Source: an uncultured Alphaproteobacteria bacterium | GTDB taxonomy: Bacteria; Pseudomonadota; Alphaproteobacteria; Rhodobacterales; Rhodobacteraceae | Direction of reading: 5' to 3' | DNA length: 64,000 bases | Assembly: GCA_902556405.1 (NCBI GenBank) | Contig: CACDWF010000008.1 | Span: 1-64,000, forward strand | Shown: one piece after another, positions 1 through 9,298 of the stretch | How positions within the stretch are numbered: position 1 is the first letter of the stretch | Layout: each line of letters starts with the position of its first letter | Made by a program: the position numbers and the translations under genes | Notes under the pieces: model-generated | What the model was told of the DNA's origin: nothing | Seen by the model: only the letters and a program-made list of their open reading frames with translations | The model's database searches: none

Positions 1-393
1 GGGCGCCCACCAAAAAAAATAGATAAAGAAGTTAAAAAGAGAGGCCGACCACAGAAGTTAAAGGAACCACGAGATTTCCCGGAAATAACGGATGACAACA
101 AAAAATCTACCTCGATAGGAAACGAGGCGCGTTCTAGTGATAGCAACCTCAGGGTTGTCTCCGATTTAAGCGAAGAAACTTTAAAAAACCTTCTAAAAGT
201 CGAAATGAAAGCAAAAAAAATCTCACTCATGGAGTTAACCGAAAGAACTTGCAAGTGGCCAATAGGAGATCCAGCAACCGAAACTTTTTGGTTTTGTGGA
301 CATGAATCTGAACCAGGTAAGCCATACTGTAAAACACATATATCTATCGCTTTTCAACCAATAAACCAAAGGAGAGCCAGAAAAGATAGCTAA
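1..393 (+). CDS. gcrA: GcrA cell-cycle regulator, C-terminal part (5' end outside window)
   Basis: The reading frame is open from the first base of the window to a TAA stop and gives 130 residues. The last 60 residues carry the GcrA C-terminal signature: a TERTCKWPIGDP stretch, then FWFCGH, then GKPYCKTH and AFQP near the end. GcrA is an alphaproteobacterial sigma70-associated activator that works at promoters carrying CcrM-methylated GANTC sites. The first 70 residues are a Lys/Arg-rich, low-complexity linker, usual for the middle of GcrA. The N-terminal DNA-binding helix-turn-helix should lie upstream of the window. An internal ATG at 205 is not the real start, because the conserved frame continues upstream of it. 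Confidence 0.9.
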   Translation, partial: GRPPKKIDKEVKKRGRPQKLKEPRDFPEITDDNKKSTSIGNEARSSDSNLRVVSDLSEETLKNLLKVEMKAKKISLMELTERTCKWPIGDPATETFWFCGHESEPGKPYCKTHISIAFQPINQRRARKDS

Positions 394-448
394 TGACTTG
401 CATCTTACCGTTTCAAAGGAAACATTTTATAAATAGGTAGATATATAC

Positions 449-868
449 ATGATCAGATATACTCTTCAATGCAATAAAGGCCACCAGTTTGATAGTTGGT
501 TTTCAGATTCTGATTCTTTTGAACAATTAAAAAAAAATGGGCATATTGAATGCGCCATTTGCTCTTCAAAGGAAGTTGAGAAGTCTTTAATGATACCAAG
601 TATAAATCCTGGTAGTGATGAAAAGCAAAAGACATTGATTTCAGCACAAAGCGATATTGAAAAAGAGATTAGAGATCTAAAGCACAAAATAAAAACAACA
701 GCAACAGATGTTGGAGAAAATTTCTCCACTGAGGCTAGAGCCATGCATTACGGAGAGAAAGAAGAAAAGCCAATAATCGGAAAAGCATCTTTGGATGAAG
801 CTAAAGATCTAGCAGAGGAGGGCATCCCTTTTATTCCGTTGCCATGGAATGATGATAAAGTGAATTAA
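449..868 (+). CDS. DUF1178 family protein
   Basis: This 139-residue protein matches the DUF1178 family: an N-terminal MIRYTLQC start, a GHQFDSWF motif, and a Cys-x2-Cys pair at residues 35-38 that with Cys8 and His12 could form a small zinc ribbon. A PFIPLPW motif near the C-terminus is also typical. The function is unknown; the family is widespread in proteobacteria. It lies 55 bases after gcrA and 8 bases before lysC, so it may be cotranscribed with lysC. The assignment rests on sequence pattern only. Confidence 0.85.
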   Translation: MIRYTLQCNKGHQFDSWFSDSDSFEQLKKNGHIECAICSSKEVEKSLMIPSINPGSDEKQKTLISAQSDIEKEIRDLKHKIKTTATDVGENFSTEARAMHYGEKEEKPIIGKASLDEAKDLAEEGIPFIPLPWNDDKVN

Positions 869-876
869 AATATACA

Positions 877-2106
877 ATGAAAATCTTAACCATGAAATTT
901 GGAGGAACTTCTGTCGCGGACATAGATAGAATAAGGGCTGTAAGGGATATAATCTGTGATGAAGTAAAAGATGGATGGAATGTAGTTGCTGTAGTATCTG
1001 CAATGTCCAAAGAGACTAATAAACTAATTGATTTAGCAAAGCAGGTCGGAGTCGAAAGCTTGGTAGATCCTGAATACGACTCCTTAATATCTACTGGTGA
1101 AGATGTATCCTCATCTCTTTTGGCTATTGCCTTAAATAGCATTGCGATCTCTTCCAGAAGCTGGCGTGGGTGGCAGCTTCCAGTTAAAACTGACAGCTTT
1201 CATTCAAATGCAAAAATAGAGGAAATCGAGACGAACCAACTTATTAATAGCTTTAGGGAAGGGTTAAAAGTTGCAGTGGTTTCCGGGTTTCAGGGGATAG
1301 AACAAGCAGGAAGAATAACAACATTAGGGCGGGGTGGCTCTGATACATCAGCTGTGGCAATTGCCGCGGCTATAAATGCGGAAAGATGTGATATATACAC
1401 AGACGTTTCAGGTATTTTCACTACAGATCCAAGAATCAAAAGAAATGCGTCGAAACTAAAGAAGATTTCATTTGAAGAAATGTTAGAAATGGCTTCACTT
1501 GGAGCCAATGTACTTCAAACACGAGCAGTTGAACTTGCAATGCGCCACAGAGTACCTATAAGAGTGCTTAACAGCTTTTCAAAAGAAGAAGGAACACTTG
1601 TCTGTGATGAAGAGGAAATTATGGAGAAAAATGTCGTATCGGGAATAGCTTTTCAAAAAAATGAGTCCCAATTAACTTTAACAAACATTGAAGACAAACC
1701 TGGTATAGCAGCTAAGATTTTTGGACCGTTAGCAAGCTCTGGTGTGAATATTGACATGATTGTTCAGAGTAATACCGAAACAGGATTAACGAATATTACT
1801 TTTTCTTGTCCTGTAGATGAGTTAGATATGGCAAAAAAAGCTATATCGAAAGCAAAGGAAAACAATATAATCTCCTATGAACGCCTTATCGAAAACAAGA
1901 ATCTAGCTAAGGTTTCTATTATTGGAATAGGAATGAAAACACATGCAGGCGTTGCCCAGAAAATGTTTGAAACATTATCGCAAGAAAACATCAATATCAA
2001 TGTTATTTCAACTTCAGAAATAAAGCTTTCGGTTTTAATTGATAGAAAGTATTTGGAGCTAGCTGTCAGGAGTCTTCATGATGCCTTTGGTTTACAAAAT
2101 CTCTAG
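877..2106 (+). CDS. lysC: Aspartate kinase
   Basis: Phosphorylates L-aspartate to 4-phospho-L-aspartate, the first step towards lysine, methionine, threonine and diaminopimelate. The 409 residues have the monofunctional kinase layout: KFGGTS at residues 7-12, the GRGGSDTS substrate/ATP loop at 151-158, and two C-terminal ACT domains (about 265-335 and 340-405) that normally bind lysine and/or threonine for feedback control. There is no homoserine dehydrogenase fusion. The ATG at 877 is only 8 bases after the DUF1178 stop; a second in-frame ATG at 892 directly precedes KFGGTS and is a possible alternative. Converges with the GNAT gene downstream. Confidence 0.97.
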   Translation: MKILTMKFGGTSVADIDRIRAVRDIICDEVKDGWNVVAVVSAMSKETNKLIDLAKQVGVESLVDPEYDSLISTGEDVSSSLLAIALNSIAISSRSWRGWQLPVKTDSFHSNAKIEEIETNQLINSFREGLKVAVVSGFQGIEQAGRITTLGRGGSDTSAVAIAAAINAERCDIYTDVSGIFTTDPRIKRNASKLKKISFEEMLEMASLGANVLQTRAVELAMRHRVPIRVLNSFSKEEGTLVCDEEEIMEKNVVSGIAFQKNESQLTLTNIEDKPGIAAKIFGPLASSGVNIDMIVQSNTETGLTNITFSCPVDELDMAKKAISKAKENNIISYERLIENKNLAKVSIIGIGMKTHAGVAQKMFETLSQENININVISTSEIKLSVLIDRKYLELAVRSLHDAFGLQNL

Positions 2107-2124
2107 TTTAGTATTTTAAATGTT

Positions 2125-2640
2125 CTAGCTAGCTTCAATCAAACTACCAACAGCTGCTTCTAGAAACCCATCGTTTATATCTAGGCCCAATAGCCTTGAA
2201 TTATCAAGTCCATTGCCGATGGATATGCCACGGGTTGGATTTTTACTGAACCCAAACTTTGAGTAATAGCCTAAATCTCCAACTAGGACAATCCAATTCC
2301 AGTTGTCAGAATGGGCCTTTTCTATACCGTTTAAAACTAATTTTTCACCTAAACCTTCGCTTTGGTATATTGGATGGACTGCAAGAGGACCCAGAAGTAG
2401 ACCTCTACTAGTATGGCTATCTACCTTTATATTCCAAAACCTTATTGAACCAACAACTTTCTTCGAATTATCTTTTATCACATAGGAAAGGTTGTCGACT
2501 TTGTTAGCTGAATTCCTCAACTGATATGAGCTAAGAAGTGTTCTTCTAGGCGTAAATACTAGATCCAATAGTCTTTCAACCTCTATATGGTCATTCTTGG
2601 CCTCTAGTAATAATCTAAGATTATTATGACTGCTTTTCAT
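2125..2640 (-). CDS. GNAT family N-acetyltransferase
   Basis: A 171-residue single-domain GNAT protein. The acetyl-CoA pyrophosphate loop is at residues 93-100 (Q-S-E-G-L-G-E-K) after a conserved GPLAVHP strand, and a GDLGYYSKFGF segment at 121-131 is typical of the YhbS-like subgroup. The substrate cannot be told from sequence. It converges with lysC and lies 11 bases downstream of the FAD-linked oxidase on the same strand, so the two may share a transcript. Length is normal for the family. Confidence 0.85.
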   Translation of the reverse strand: MKSSHNNLRLLLEAKNDHIEVERLLDLVFTPRRTLLSSYQLRNSANKVDNLSYVIKDNSKKVVGSIRFWNIKVDSHTSRGLLLGPLAVHPIYQSEGLGEKLVLNGIEKAHSDNWNWIVLVGDLGYYSKFGFSKNPTRGISIGNGLDNSRLLGLDINDGFLEAAVGSLIEAS

Positions 2641-2651
2641 TAATCTTTAAT

Positions 2652-4115
2652 TTATATATCTTGAGTATCTTGCCTTAAAATTACCCCAGGATTTAGAATA
2701 GCCAAAGGGTCAATGGCTTTCTTAATCTGACACATTACATTGTATTTACCAGGGTCACAATACTGTTTTAAGTCTTTAACCTTTAATCGACCAACTCCAT
2801 GCTCTGCACTAAATGAGCCTTCTAAACTTTTGCAATTATTATTTATAATATTAGTCAATTTGGATTTTATTGTTAGATAGCTTGAACTTTTTTCCCCTAT
2901 AGGAGGAAATACATTGAAGTGTAAATTCCCATCTCCCATGTGCCCAAAGCAATTTACTCTTAGAAATTTATTTATTTCTTTTATTTCAATAAGGCTTTTA
3001 TTTATAAAGCTTTCCATATTTTCCAAGGGTAGAGAAAGATCATGAGAAGTAATTGCTCCGATTTTTCTATTCGCCTCAGGTATGTCTTCTCTCATTTTCC
3101 ATAACTTTCTTGCTTTGGTCTCTGTATCACCAAGAACAACATGCGAAATAATATTTTTATTACAAAACTCATCCAAAGCTTCATATACATCTTGCTCTAC
3201 TGAACTATTATTAAAGCCTAATTCCATCAATACGTGCCACTCTGATGCACATTTTTGGACAGTTGATTTAACCATTTTCGTTTCTTCAAGAAACCGTAAC
3301 CCTACATCACTAATTAGCTCAAACGCCTGTAAAAATTGACCAAACCTTTTTGATATTTCTAAATAGCTTCTTAATGCTGCATTAAAGTTTTGCACTCCAA
3401 AAAATGCCACAATTTTATTCTGTGGAGTAGGATAGAGCCTTAAAACAGCTCTGGTGATTATACCTAAAGATCCTTCAGACCCGATAAACAGGTTTTTTAA
3501 GTCGTATCCTGTGTTATCTTTTTTAAGTGTTTTTATATCATTTATAATAGAGCCATCAGCCAACACAACCTCAAGCCCTAAGCAAAGGTCTCTTGCATTT
3601 CCATATTGTAAGACTCCTATTCCTCCCGCATTTGTCGCCAAATTTCCACCTATACAACATGTCCCCTTCGATGCCATTGATAAAGGATATAGAAAATTTC
3701 TTCTTGATACATACTCGTGAATCGACTCCAAAATTACACCAGCTTCAACCTCTACAGATTGATTAACTTCAGAAAAATTTTTGATATTATTCATTCTTTC
3801 CAAAGATAAAGTAACATTATATTTATCTGGCGCTATTTGACCCCCTACCAGTCCAGTGCCACCACTCCACGGCACAACTCCAATTTTATATTTGGTAGCA
3901 AGTTTTAAACATTCAGAAACCTCTTTGGTGGATCTAGGTTTAATTACGTAGAGAGATTGGTTTTTATACAAACCACGAGGCTCTGACAGATGGGAGGAAG
4001 AAATATCAGTAACAATGCTATCTGAGAGTGTGTTTCTAATACTTCTTATAAACTCAAAGTAATCTTCTTCTTTCTTAAATATTTTAGCTCTCCTCCACTC
4101 GTCCTCTTCTATCAT
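2652..4115 (-). CDS. FAD-binding oxidoreductase (GlcD / D-2-hydroxyacid dehydrogenase family)
   Basis: A 487-residue flavoprotein of the VAO/PCMH superfamily. The N-terminal FAD-binding domain has SGGTGLVGGQ at residues 84-93 and a GGNLATNAGG loop near 155. The C-terminal FAD-oxidase domain contains GHMGDGNLHFNV and SAEHGVG, the metal/substrate-site motifs of D-lactate and D-2-hydroxyglutarate dehydrogenases. It probably oxidises a D-2-hydroxy acid to the keto acid and passes electrons to an acceptor; which acid is not decidable here. The first codons overlap the end of the RimJ-like gene by 32 bases, unusually long for this region, and no later start looks better. Confidence 0.88.
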   Translation of the reverse strand: MIEEDEWRRAKIFKKEEDYFEFIRSIRNTLSDSIVTDISSSHLSEPRGLYKNQSLYVIKPRSTKEVSECLKLATKYKIGVVPWSGGTGLVGGQIAPDKYNVTLSLERMNNIKNFSEVNQSVEVEAGVILESIHEYVSRRNFLYPLSMASKGTCCIGGNLATNAGGIGVLQYGNARDLCLGLEVVLADGSIINDIKTLKKDNTGYDLKNLFIGSEGSLGIITRAVLRLYPTPQNKIVAFFGVQNFNAALRSYLEISKRFGQFLQAFELISDVGLRFLEETKMVKSTVQKCASEWHVLMELGFNNSSVEQDVYEALDEFCNKNIISHVVLGDTETKARKLWKMREDIPEANRKIGAITSHDLSLPLENMESFINKSLIEIKEINKFLRVNCFGHMGDGNLHFNVFPPIGEKSSSYLTIKSKLTNIINNNCKSLEGSFSAEHGVGRLKVKDLKQYCDPGKYNVMCQIKKAIDPLAILNPGVILRQDTQDI

Positions 4116-4665
4116 TTCTTAACAAGCCATATAAAACGTGATTTCTCCAGCGACCATTTATTTGCAAATAGCTTTGACCCACCCCTTCATATTTAAAACC
4201 AACTCTTTCCAAGAGCCCTCGAGAAGATCTATTTTCTGGCAGAGTTGCTGCCTCCAATCTTGAAAGATTTAATCTATTAAAAGAAAAATCGATAATAGTC
4301 AAAACCGCTTCTCTCATAAAACCCTTACCTGTATGTTCCTTACCTAGCCAATAACCCAGGGTACCAGCATTAGAAGGCCCCTTCCTAATGTTTTCAATAG
4401 TTATTGACCCTAGTAGAGTTTGGAATTTATCAAAAATAAAAAATTGGTACGCGTGGCCTGCCTTAGAACTTTTTTTTGCCCAAGTAACTCTACTGTTAAA
4501 AGCATTACGCTTGAAAAATTCATTACCTCTTTTCGGCTCCCATAGCTCTAAAAATGCTTTACTATTCTTTCTTACATTATGCCACTGGTCAAAATCGCTA
4601 TAATGCGGCGCCCTTAACTCTAGATTCGTTGTTTTCAATATAATTTGGGGATTACCAAAAATCAT
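4084..4665 (-). CDS. GNAT acetyltransferase, RimJ/RimL-like
   Basis: A 193-residue GNAT protein of the group that acetylates N-termini of ribosomal proteins and related targets. It has the expected GYWLGKEHTGKGFMREA motif around residues 104-120, with the acetyl-CoA loop, then ENRSSRGLLERVGF at 144-157. In Rhodobacterales a RimJ-like gene often sits at the end of the cytochrome oxidase-thrC operon, and here it follows thrC on the same strand after 25 bases. The real substrate is unknown, so I do not give it a gene symbol. Confidence 0.85.
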   Translation of the reverse strand: MIFGNPQIILKTTNLELRAPHYSDFDQWHNVRKNSKAFLELWEPKRGNEFFKRNAFNSRVTWAKKSSKAGHAYQFFIFDKFQTLLGSITIENIRKGPSNAGTLGYWLGKEHTGKGFMREAVLTIIDFSFNRLNLSRLEAATLPENRSSRGLLERVGFKYEGVGQSYLQINGRWRNHVLYGLLRNDRRGRVEES

Positions 4666-4690
4666 TCCTAAAATCTAACTTTCTTAACGC

Positions 4691-6091
4691 TTAATTCTCT
4701 CTTAAATAGCTTTTTCTTATTTCTTCTGCCACTTGTTGACTACTTGGAGGTATCACTCTTACACTCTCTTGCTTTTCCATTATATTTTGGAGCTTCATAG
4801 GAATTGATATGCTTGTGTCTAATGCTTGCTCTACAGTCTCTTTAAATTTTGCTGGATGTGCAGTCCCAAGTGAAACAACAGTCTCTCCTGTATCGACGAA
4901 GTCTTTTGCCACTCGAACTCCAATAGCACTATGGGGACACAAAGTTATATCCCTCTCATTAAAAAAGTGATTTATTGTTGTCATCGTGTCTTTATCTGTC
5001 ACCATACCACTATCAAAGTCTTTTGAAATCAGCGTTAATATACTTTTTTCGAGATTAAAGTGACCTTTTTTAGATAGATCGTTCATTAGCTTCCCAACCA
5101 CTTTGGCATCATTATTCAAAAGATCAAATAATAGTCTTTCAAAATTGGAAGCAACTTGAATATCCATAGAAGGCGATAAGGTTTTTCTCACGATATCGCT
5201 TTTATAAACACCAGTTTTAAAAACTCGATCCAAGATATCATTTGTATTTGTTGCCACGATAATCTTATTTATGGGTAATCCCATTCTTTTTGCAATAAAC
5301 CCAGCATAAGCGTCTCCAAAATTTCCGGTGGGAACACTAAAGCTCAACTTTCCTTCGAAAAGGTCGTTCAATTGATAAAAAGCAGAGAAATAATATACAA
5401 TTTGAACTAGGATTCGAGCCCAATTAATTGAATTTACACCAGATAAATTAACGTCGCTGACCAATGCTTTATCTGCAAACAATTCCTTTACTATTGATTG
5501 ACAATCATCGAAAGTTCCTTGCACAGCAAATACTTTCACGTTTTTAGCATTTGAGGTAGTCATTTGCTTTCTTTGTATTTGCGAAATTCTTTCGTGGGGA
5601 TAAAGGACGTATAAATTGATGTTTGATATACCCTTAAATGCTTCAACAGCCGCTGATCCCGTATCGCCGGAAGTCGCAGTTATAATATTAATCTTAAAAT
5701 TTTTCTTTTGCAGTGTCTTAGCAAACATTGCTGCTATTACTTGCATAGCAAAATCTTTAAATGCTAATGTAGGCCCATGAAATAACTCGAGGAAATAATG
5801 ATTGTCTTCTAATTTAATCAAGGGACTTTTTAGCTCATGATGAAACCCCGCGTAAGACTCATTCAGAATGTCAGAAAGCTCTGCCCTACTAAAGCAATCG
5901 CCAGAAAATAATGATATTATTTCTAAAGCAAGCTTTTCATAACTAAGATGTCTCCATTGATTTAAAATTTCCTGATTTAACCTTGGAATGAATTTTGGGA
6001 CAAATAGGCCTCCATCTTCAGCTAATCCCGAGTGCAAGACTTCACTAAAGTTTTTGGAATCCTCCAGTCCCCTAGTCGAAACGTATAGCAT
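4691..6091 (-). CDS. thrC: Threonine synthase
   Basis: Converts O-phospho-L-homoserine to L-threonine with pyridoxal phosphate. The 466 residues fit the long (class I, bacterial/fungal) form. The N-terminus has the YVSTRG and AEDGGLFVP motifs, and the PLP lysine is K112 in HGPTLAFKDFA. TSGDTGSAAVEAF and a PTGNFGDAYAG loop are the phosphate and cofactor contacts. It follows surf1 by 3 bases, the order commonly seen in Rhodobacterales, so it is probably the distal part of the oxidase operon. Confidence 0.97.
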   Translation of the reverse strand: MLYVSTRGLEDSKNFSEVLHSGLAEDGGLFVPKFIPRLNQEILNQWRHLSYEKLALEIISLFSGDCFSRAELSDILNESYAGFHHELKSPLIKLEDNHYFLELFHGPTLAFKDFAMQVIAAMFAKTLQKKNFKINIITATSGDTGSAAVEAFKGISNINLYVLYPHERISQIQRKQMTTSNAKNVKVFAVQGTFDDCQSIVKELFADKALVSDVNLSGVNSINWARILVQIVYYFSAFYQLNDLFEGKLSFSVPTGNFGDAYAGFIAKRMGLPINKIIVATNTNDILDRVFKTGVYKSDIVRKTLSPSMDIQVASNFERLLFDLLNNDAKVVGKLMNDLSKKGHFNLEKSILTLISKDFDSGMVTDKDTMTTINHFFNERDITLCPHSAIGVRVAKDFVDTGETVVSLGTAHPAKFKETVEQALDTSISIPMKLQNIMEKQESVRVIPPSSQQVAEEIRKSYLREN

Positions 6092-6094
6092 TAT

Positions 6095-6772
6095 TCAATT
6101 TTCAATTTTTTTTATCATTTTATATACGAAGTACGCACTCATACCAAACCATAAAATAGACATCATAAACCAAGTAATTGCGTATTGAAGGTGATTGTTT
6201 GGTATCTCTCTAGTCGGATCTTGCATCTTTAAACTAGGGTCGAGTCTATTTTCAGTCGCAACTACCAATATTGGTTGGGTTTCAAGAAAGCTAGCCATTC
6301 TCTCTAGATCTCGAGAAAACCATATATTACGCTCAAGGTTTGGATCCGGGGTGAAATAATCTGTCTCGTTCGGCCAATATAGATACCCTTTTACCAAATT
6401 CTGTTGTCCGACAGTTTCTAAACGGTCCGTATCTTTTTCCTTTATAACTCCTCTATCTATTAGAATTTTACTACCATCTTTTAGTTTAAAGGGGTAAATA
6501 ACCCTAAAACCTGCTCCAGATCCTTTCACTGGGGTGAGAACAAAAATTGATCTTGGCTCTAATGAGCCTTCAACCTCTACCATTTTATAGTTATGTTCTG
6601 ATTTTTTTAACTCTGCTGGTAATGTTGCGGGCTCACTAATCAAATTATAACTAATATTTTCTAATAGGGCTTCCTTCCAAGCTAGTCGTTTCGTTTGCCA
6701 AACTCCCAAGGACAACAATACCAGTAGCCCAGGTACAGCTACAAAAATAACAAAAAGCCACTTTCTATTCAT
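6095..6772 (-). CDS. SURF1 family cytochrome oxidase assembly protein
   Basis: A 225-residue inner-membrane protein with the classic SURF1 topology: one transmembrane helix at residues 4-25 followed by GVWQTKRLAWK, a periplasmic domain, and a second helix at about 195-218. The C-terminal NHLQYAITWF motif is a family hallmark. SURF1 helps insert heme a into subunit I of aa3-type oxidase. Its place between coxC and thrC supports that role. Length is normal. Confidence 0.93.
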   Translation of the reverse strand: MNRKWLFVIFVAVPGLLVLLSLGVWQTKRLAWKEALLENISYNLISEPATLPAELKKSEHNYKMVEVEGSLEPRSIFVLTPVKGSGAGFRVIYPFKLKDGSKILIDRGVIKEKDTDRLETVGQQNLVKGYLYWPNETDYFTPDPNLERNIWFSRDLERMASFLETQPILVVATENRLDPSLKMQDPTREIPNNHLQYAITWFMMSILWFGMSAYFVYKMIKKIEN

Positions 6773-6795
6773 TTGAAATCAAATTTTGAGATCGC

Positions 6796-7584
6796 TTAAG
6801 CGCCCCAAATGTAAATTGCGGCAAATAGGAATAACCAAACAACATCAACGAAATGCCAATACCATGCTGCAGCTTCAAAACCAATATGCTTCTCAGGCGA
6901 GAAATGGCCCTTTCTTGCTCTTATCAAACAAACAAGCAGAAAAATAGTTCCAATTAGAACGTGGAAACCATGAAAGCCAGTGGCCATGAAGAAACTAGCC
7001 CCATAGATATTCCCTGAAAAGGAGAAAGAAGCATGCGTATATTCATATATTTGAAATACAGTGAAGAGAGCGCCGAGCATAATTGCCAGAATCAAGCCAT
7101 TTTCCAAACCTTTTCTATCATTCTCATGCGCAATAGCGTGGTGCGCCCATGTTGCTGCCGCACCTGAACAGAGTAGAATTAATGTGTTTATCAAAGGAAG
7201 ATGCCAAGGATCAAAGGTCTCAATTCCAGTCGGCGGCCAAACGCCTCCAACGGCCTCCATAGGGTAAAGGGCATGTTTAAAAAAAGTCCAGAACCAAGCA
7301 AGAAAGAACATAACCTCGGATGTTATAAACATTATCACGCCATATCTCAAACCTATCTGAACAACTGGTGTATGGTCACCATCTTTACTTTCAAAAACTA
7401 CATCTGACCACCAAGCAAACATACAGTATAAAACTACTAGAAGACCCAGCGCAGCGATTAAGACACTACCCCCATGCATGAATAATACACTTCCGAAAAG
7501 AAGTATGAACGCCCCAAGGGCGCTTAAAAACGGCCATAAACTCGGATTTAGAATATGGTAGTCGTGATTTTTTTCATGGGCCAT
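6796..7584 (-). CDS. coxC: Cytochrome c oxidase subunit III
   Basis: A 262-residue polytopic membrane protein with about seven helices, as expected for subunit III of aa3 oxidase. The first segment contains H-rich [11 protein letters not shown], followed by the [10 protein letters not shown] helix. [20 protein letters not shown] around residues 88-108 holds the conserved Glu, and [13 protein letters not shown] and [14 protein letters not shown] near the C-terminus are diagnostic. It sits between ctaG and surf1 in the oxidase operon. Subunit I (ctaD) is not in the window. Confidence 0.97.
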   Translation of the reverse strand: MAHEKNHDYHILNPSLWPFLSALGAFILLFGSVLFMHGGSVLIAALGLLVVLYCMFAWWSDVVFESKDGDHTPVVQIGLRYGVIMFITSEVMFFLAWFWTFFKHALYPMEAVGGVWPPTGIETFDPWHLPLINTLILLCSGAAATWAHHAIAHENDRKGLENGLILAIMLGALFTVFQIYEYTHASFSFSGNIYGASFFMATGFHGFHVLIGTIFLLVCLIRARKGHFSPEKHIGFEAAAWYWHFVDVVWLFLFAAIYIWGA

Positions 7585-7607
7585 TTTTTCCTCTTACACT
7601 TAAAATT

Positions 7608-8156
7608 TTATGATTTGCTCTCTTGCTCTAGTTTATAAAAAGTATATGACAATGTCAGTGATTTTATGTTCTTAGTTTCAACATTCTCATCAATTTCTGG
7701 GTCAATGTAGAATGTTACCGGCATCTTTACTCGCTCTCCTGGCTTCAAAGTTTGCTCGACAAAACAAAAGCAGTCGATTTTACTGAAATAGTTGCCCGCT
7801 GAAAATGGAAAAACGTTGAAGCTAGCTTGACCAGAGATTGTTTCATTAGTCGGGTTGTGTGCTTCGTAAAAAACAAGTGCTGTTTCACCAATTTTGATCT
7901 CTACTTCATTTTGCATAGGTGTGAAGTTCCACCTCATATCTTTAGCCTTTGATGCATCAAATCGAACTTTAATTGTTTTATTTAATATAGGACCATCGAA
8001 CGAATCAGAATAAGTTTCAGGTGTGCCGCCATAGCCCGTAACCTTGCAAAACCAATCATAAAAGGGTACCGCTGCGAACGAGGCGGAAAGCATTATGCAT
8101 ACTAGTCCAATCAAGTAAAATTGTGTTCGTTTTGGTCTGACAGAATTATTCATCAT
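7608..8156 (-). CDS. ctaG: Cytochrome c oxidase assembly protein CtaG/Cox11
   Basis: Delivers copper to the CuB site of oxidase subunit I. The 182 residues have one N-terminal membrane helix (about 12-32), a conserved FCKVTGYGGT segment with Cys37, and the copper-binding CFCF motif at residues 129-132. The rest is the periplasmic immunoglobulin-like domain ending in a conserved YTFYKL. The start overlaps the end of the upstream small membrane protein gene by 11 bases. MMNNS offers two adjacent ATG codons; either is possible. Confidence 0.96.
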   Translation of the reverse strand: MMNNSVRPKRTQFYLIGLVCIMLSASFAAVPFYDWFCKVTGYGGTPETYSDSFDGPILNKTIKVRFDASKAKDMRWNFTPMQNEVEIKIGETALVFYEAHNPTNETISGQASFNVFPFSAGNYFSKIDCFCFVEQTLKPGERVKMPVTFYIDPEIDENVETKNIKSLTLSYTFYKLEQESKS

Positions 8157-8316
8157 CTTTTTCTAACATATTTTGTCTAATGATGTGGTCATAACCTTGC
8201 ATTAACGAACCTTGCTTTAATTTAACTATGGTTATAGAGAAGATAAGCGCCACAACTACGAACAATAGTATCCCTATTTTAGTGTTGCCTGTGTCCCTAT
8301 TTAACTCCCTTCTCAC
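8146..8316 (-). CDS. Small single-helix membrane protein of the cytochrome oxidase operon (GTG start)
   Basis: A 56-residue frame between ctaB and ctaG that starts with GTG. An AAAGGA ribosome-binding site (8328-8323) lies 6 bases before the GTG, and the stop overlaps the ctaG start. The protein has a basic N-terminus (RRELNRDTG), one hydrophobic helix at about residues 14-32 (IGILLFVVVALIFSITIVK), and a short soluble tail with QGYDH. A tiny single-helix gene is usual at this place in alphaproteobacterial oxidase operons, sometimes called CoxF. I place it by position and topology; the function is not known to me. Confidence 0.72.
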   Translation of the reverse strand: MRRELNRDTGNTKIGILLFVVVALIFSITIVKLKQGSLMQGYDHIIRQNMLEKDDE

Positions 8317-8326
8317 ACCAAATCCT

Positions 8327-9268
8327 TTAGAATAGAACTGGCCAAGCTAACGACATACCATGCTCCAAAGTTTCGAAAGCTTTACTCATTACTAAAAAGC
8401 CGAAGTATAGAAATAGATAAAGGATTGTGAACTTAAAAAATCGTCTTTCTCTCTCATATCCTTCGTTTATGTTAAATCTGACAAGATTTACAGCAGAAAC
8501 CAGCAAGGCTGTGTTTAAAACATTACTCAACAAAAAAAACATGGGTCCTCCAATCTCTGAGAAAGAAATTACTTGAGAGGAAATTATTAAAATAAGCGAA
8601 TATTGTAGTATCGACCTTCTAGTCTTTTCTACCCCATATAAAACTGGGAACATAGGAATACTTGCTTTAGCATAGTCATCTTTAGTAATTATTGCCAGTG
8701 ACCAAAAATGCGGTGGTGTCCAAAGAAATATAAACAAAAACAACAAAAGGGGTTCACTAGAGATTGTTCCCGTGCTCGCTACCCAACCTATCAAAGGGGG
8801 CATCGCCCCAGCAGCTCCACCAATCACAATGTTTTGAGGCGTAGCTTTTTTTAAAAACATAGAATAGATAACAAGATAGAAAAATATTGTTAATGCTAAA
8901 AGAAAAGCAGCTAACCAATTAGACACTAGTCCCAAAAACATGACAGAAAATATTGAAAGACTCACACCAAAGACGAATGCATCATCGGAACTTATTTTGT
9001 TATTGGGAAGGGGCCGACTATTTGTTCGCTCCATCAAATGGTCAAGCTCTTTATCCCACCACATGTTTAGCACCCCAGCTGCACCGGCACCCAGAGAAAT
9101 GCAAAGCAATACAATAAGAGATATAAAAAAGGTGTTTTGCATAGGAGCTATAATCATGCCTACCGCAGCTGTAAATACTGCAAGCCACATTACTCTTGGC
9201 TTTAACAGCGTGTAAAGATCCTCAAAGGACCCTGTTCCCTTTGCGTCTATGCTTTCTAAAGTGCTCAA
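8327..9268 (-). CDS. ctaB: Protoheme IX farnesyltransferase (heme O synthase)
   Basis: Adds a farnesyl group to heme b to make heme O, the precursor of heme A for the aa3 oxidase. The 313-residue protein belongs to the UbiA superfamily with about nine membrane helices. The Asp-rich prenyl-diphosphate motif is at residues 68-76 (NMWWDKELD) followed by RTNSRPLP, and a second conserved loop carries TPPHFWSLAI and KDDYAKASIPMFP. It lies between coxB and the small membrane protein gene, as in Rhodobacterales. Confidence 0.97.
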   Translation of the reverse strand: MSTLESIDAKGTGSFEDLYTLLKPRVMWLAVFTAAVGMIIAPMQNTFFISLIVLLCISLGAGAAGVLNMWWDKELDHLMERTNSRPLPNNKISSDDAFVFGVSLSIFSVMFLGLVSNWLAAFLLALTIFFYLVIYSMFLKKATPQNIVIGGAAGAMPPLIGWVASTGTISSEPLLLFLFIFLWTPPHFWSLAIITKDDYAKASIPMFPVLYGVEKTRRSILQYSLILIISSQVISFSEIGGPMFFLLSNVLNTALLVSAVNLVRFNINEGYERERRFFKFTILYLFLYFGFLVMSKAFETLEHGMSLAWPVLF

Positions 9269-9298
9269 CTCAGTAACCTATCTAATCGACTCTTGAAG

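Noticed and set aside
831-1142. 103-residue minus-strand ORF opposite the start of lysC
   Set aside because: Antisense to conserved kinase motifs; serine/threonine-rich shadow without family features.
5400-5430. Short stretch resembling a tRNA T-loop (GGATTCGAGCCC)
   Set aside because: It falls inside thrC and no acceptor, D or anticodon arms can be built around it.
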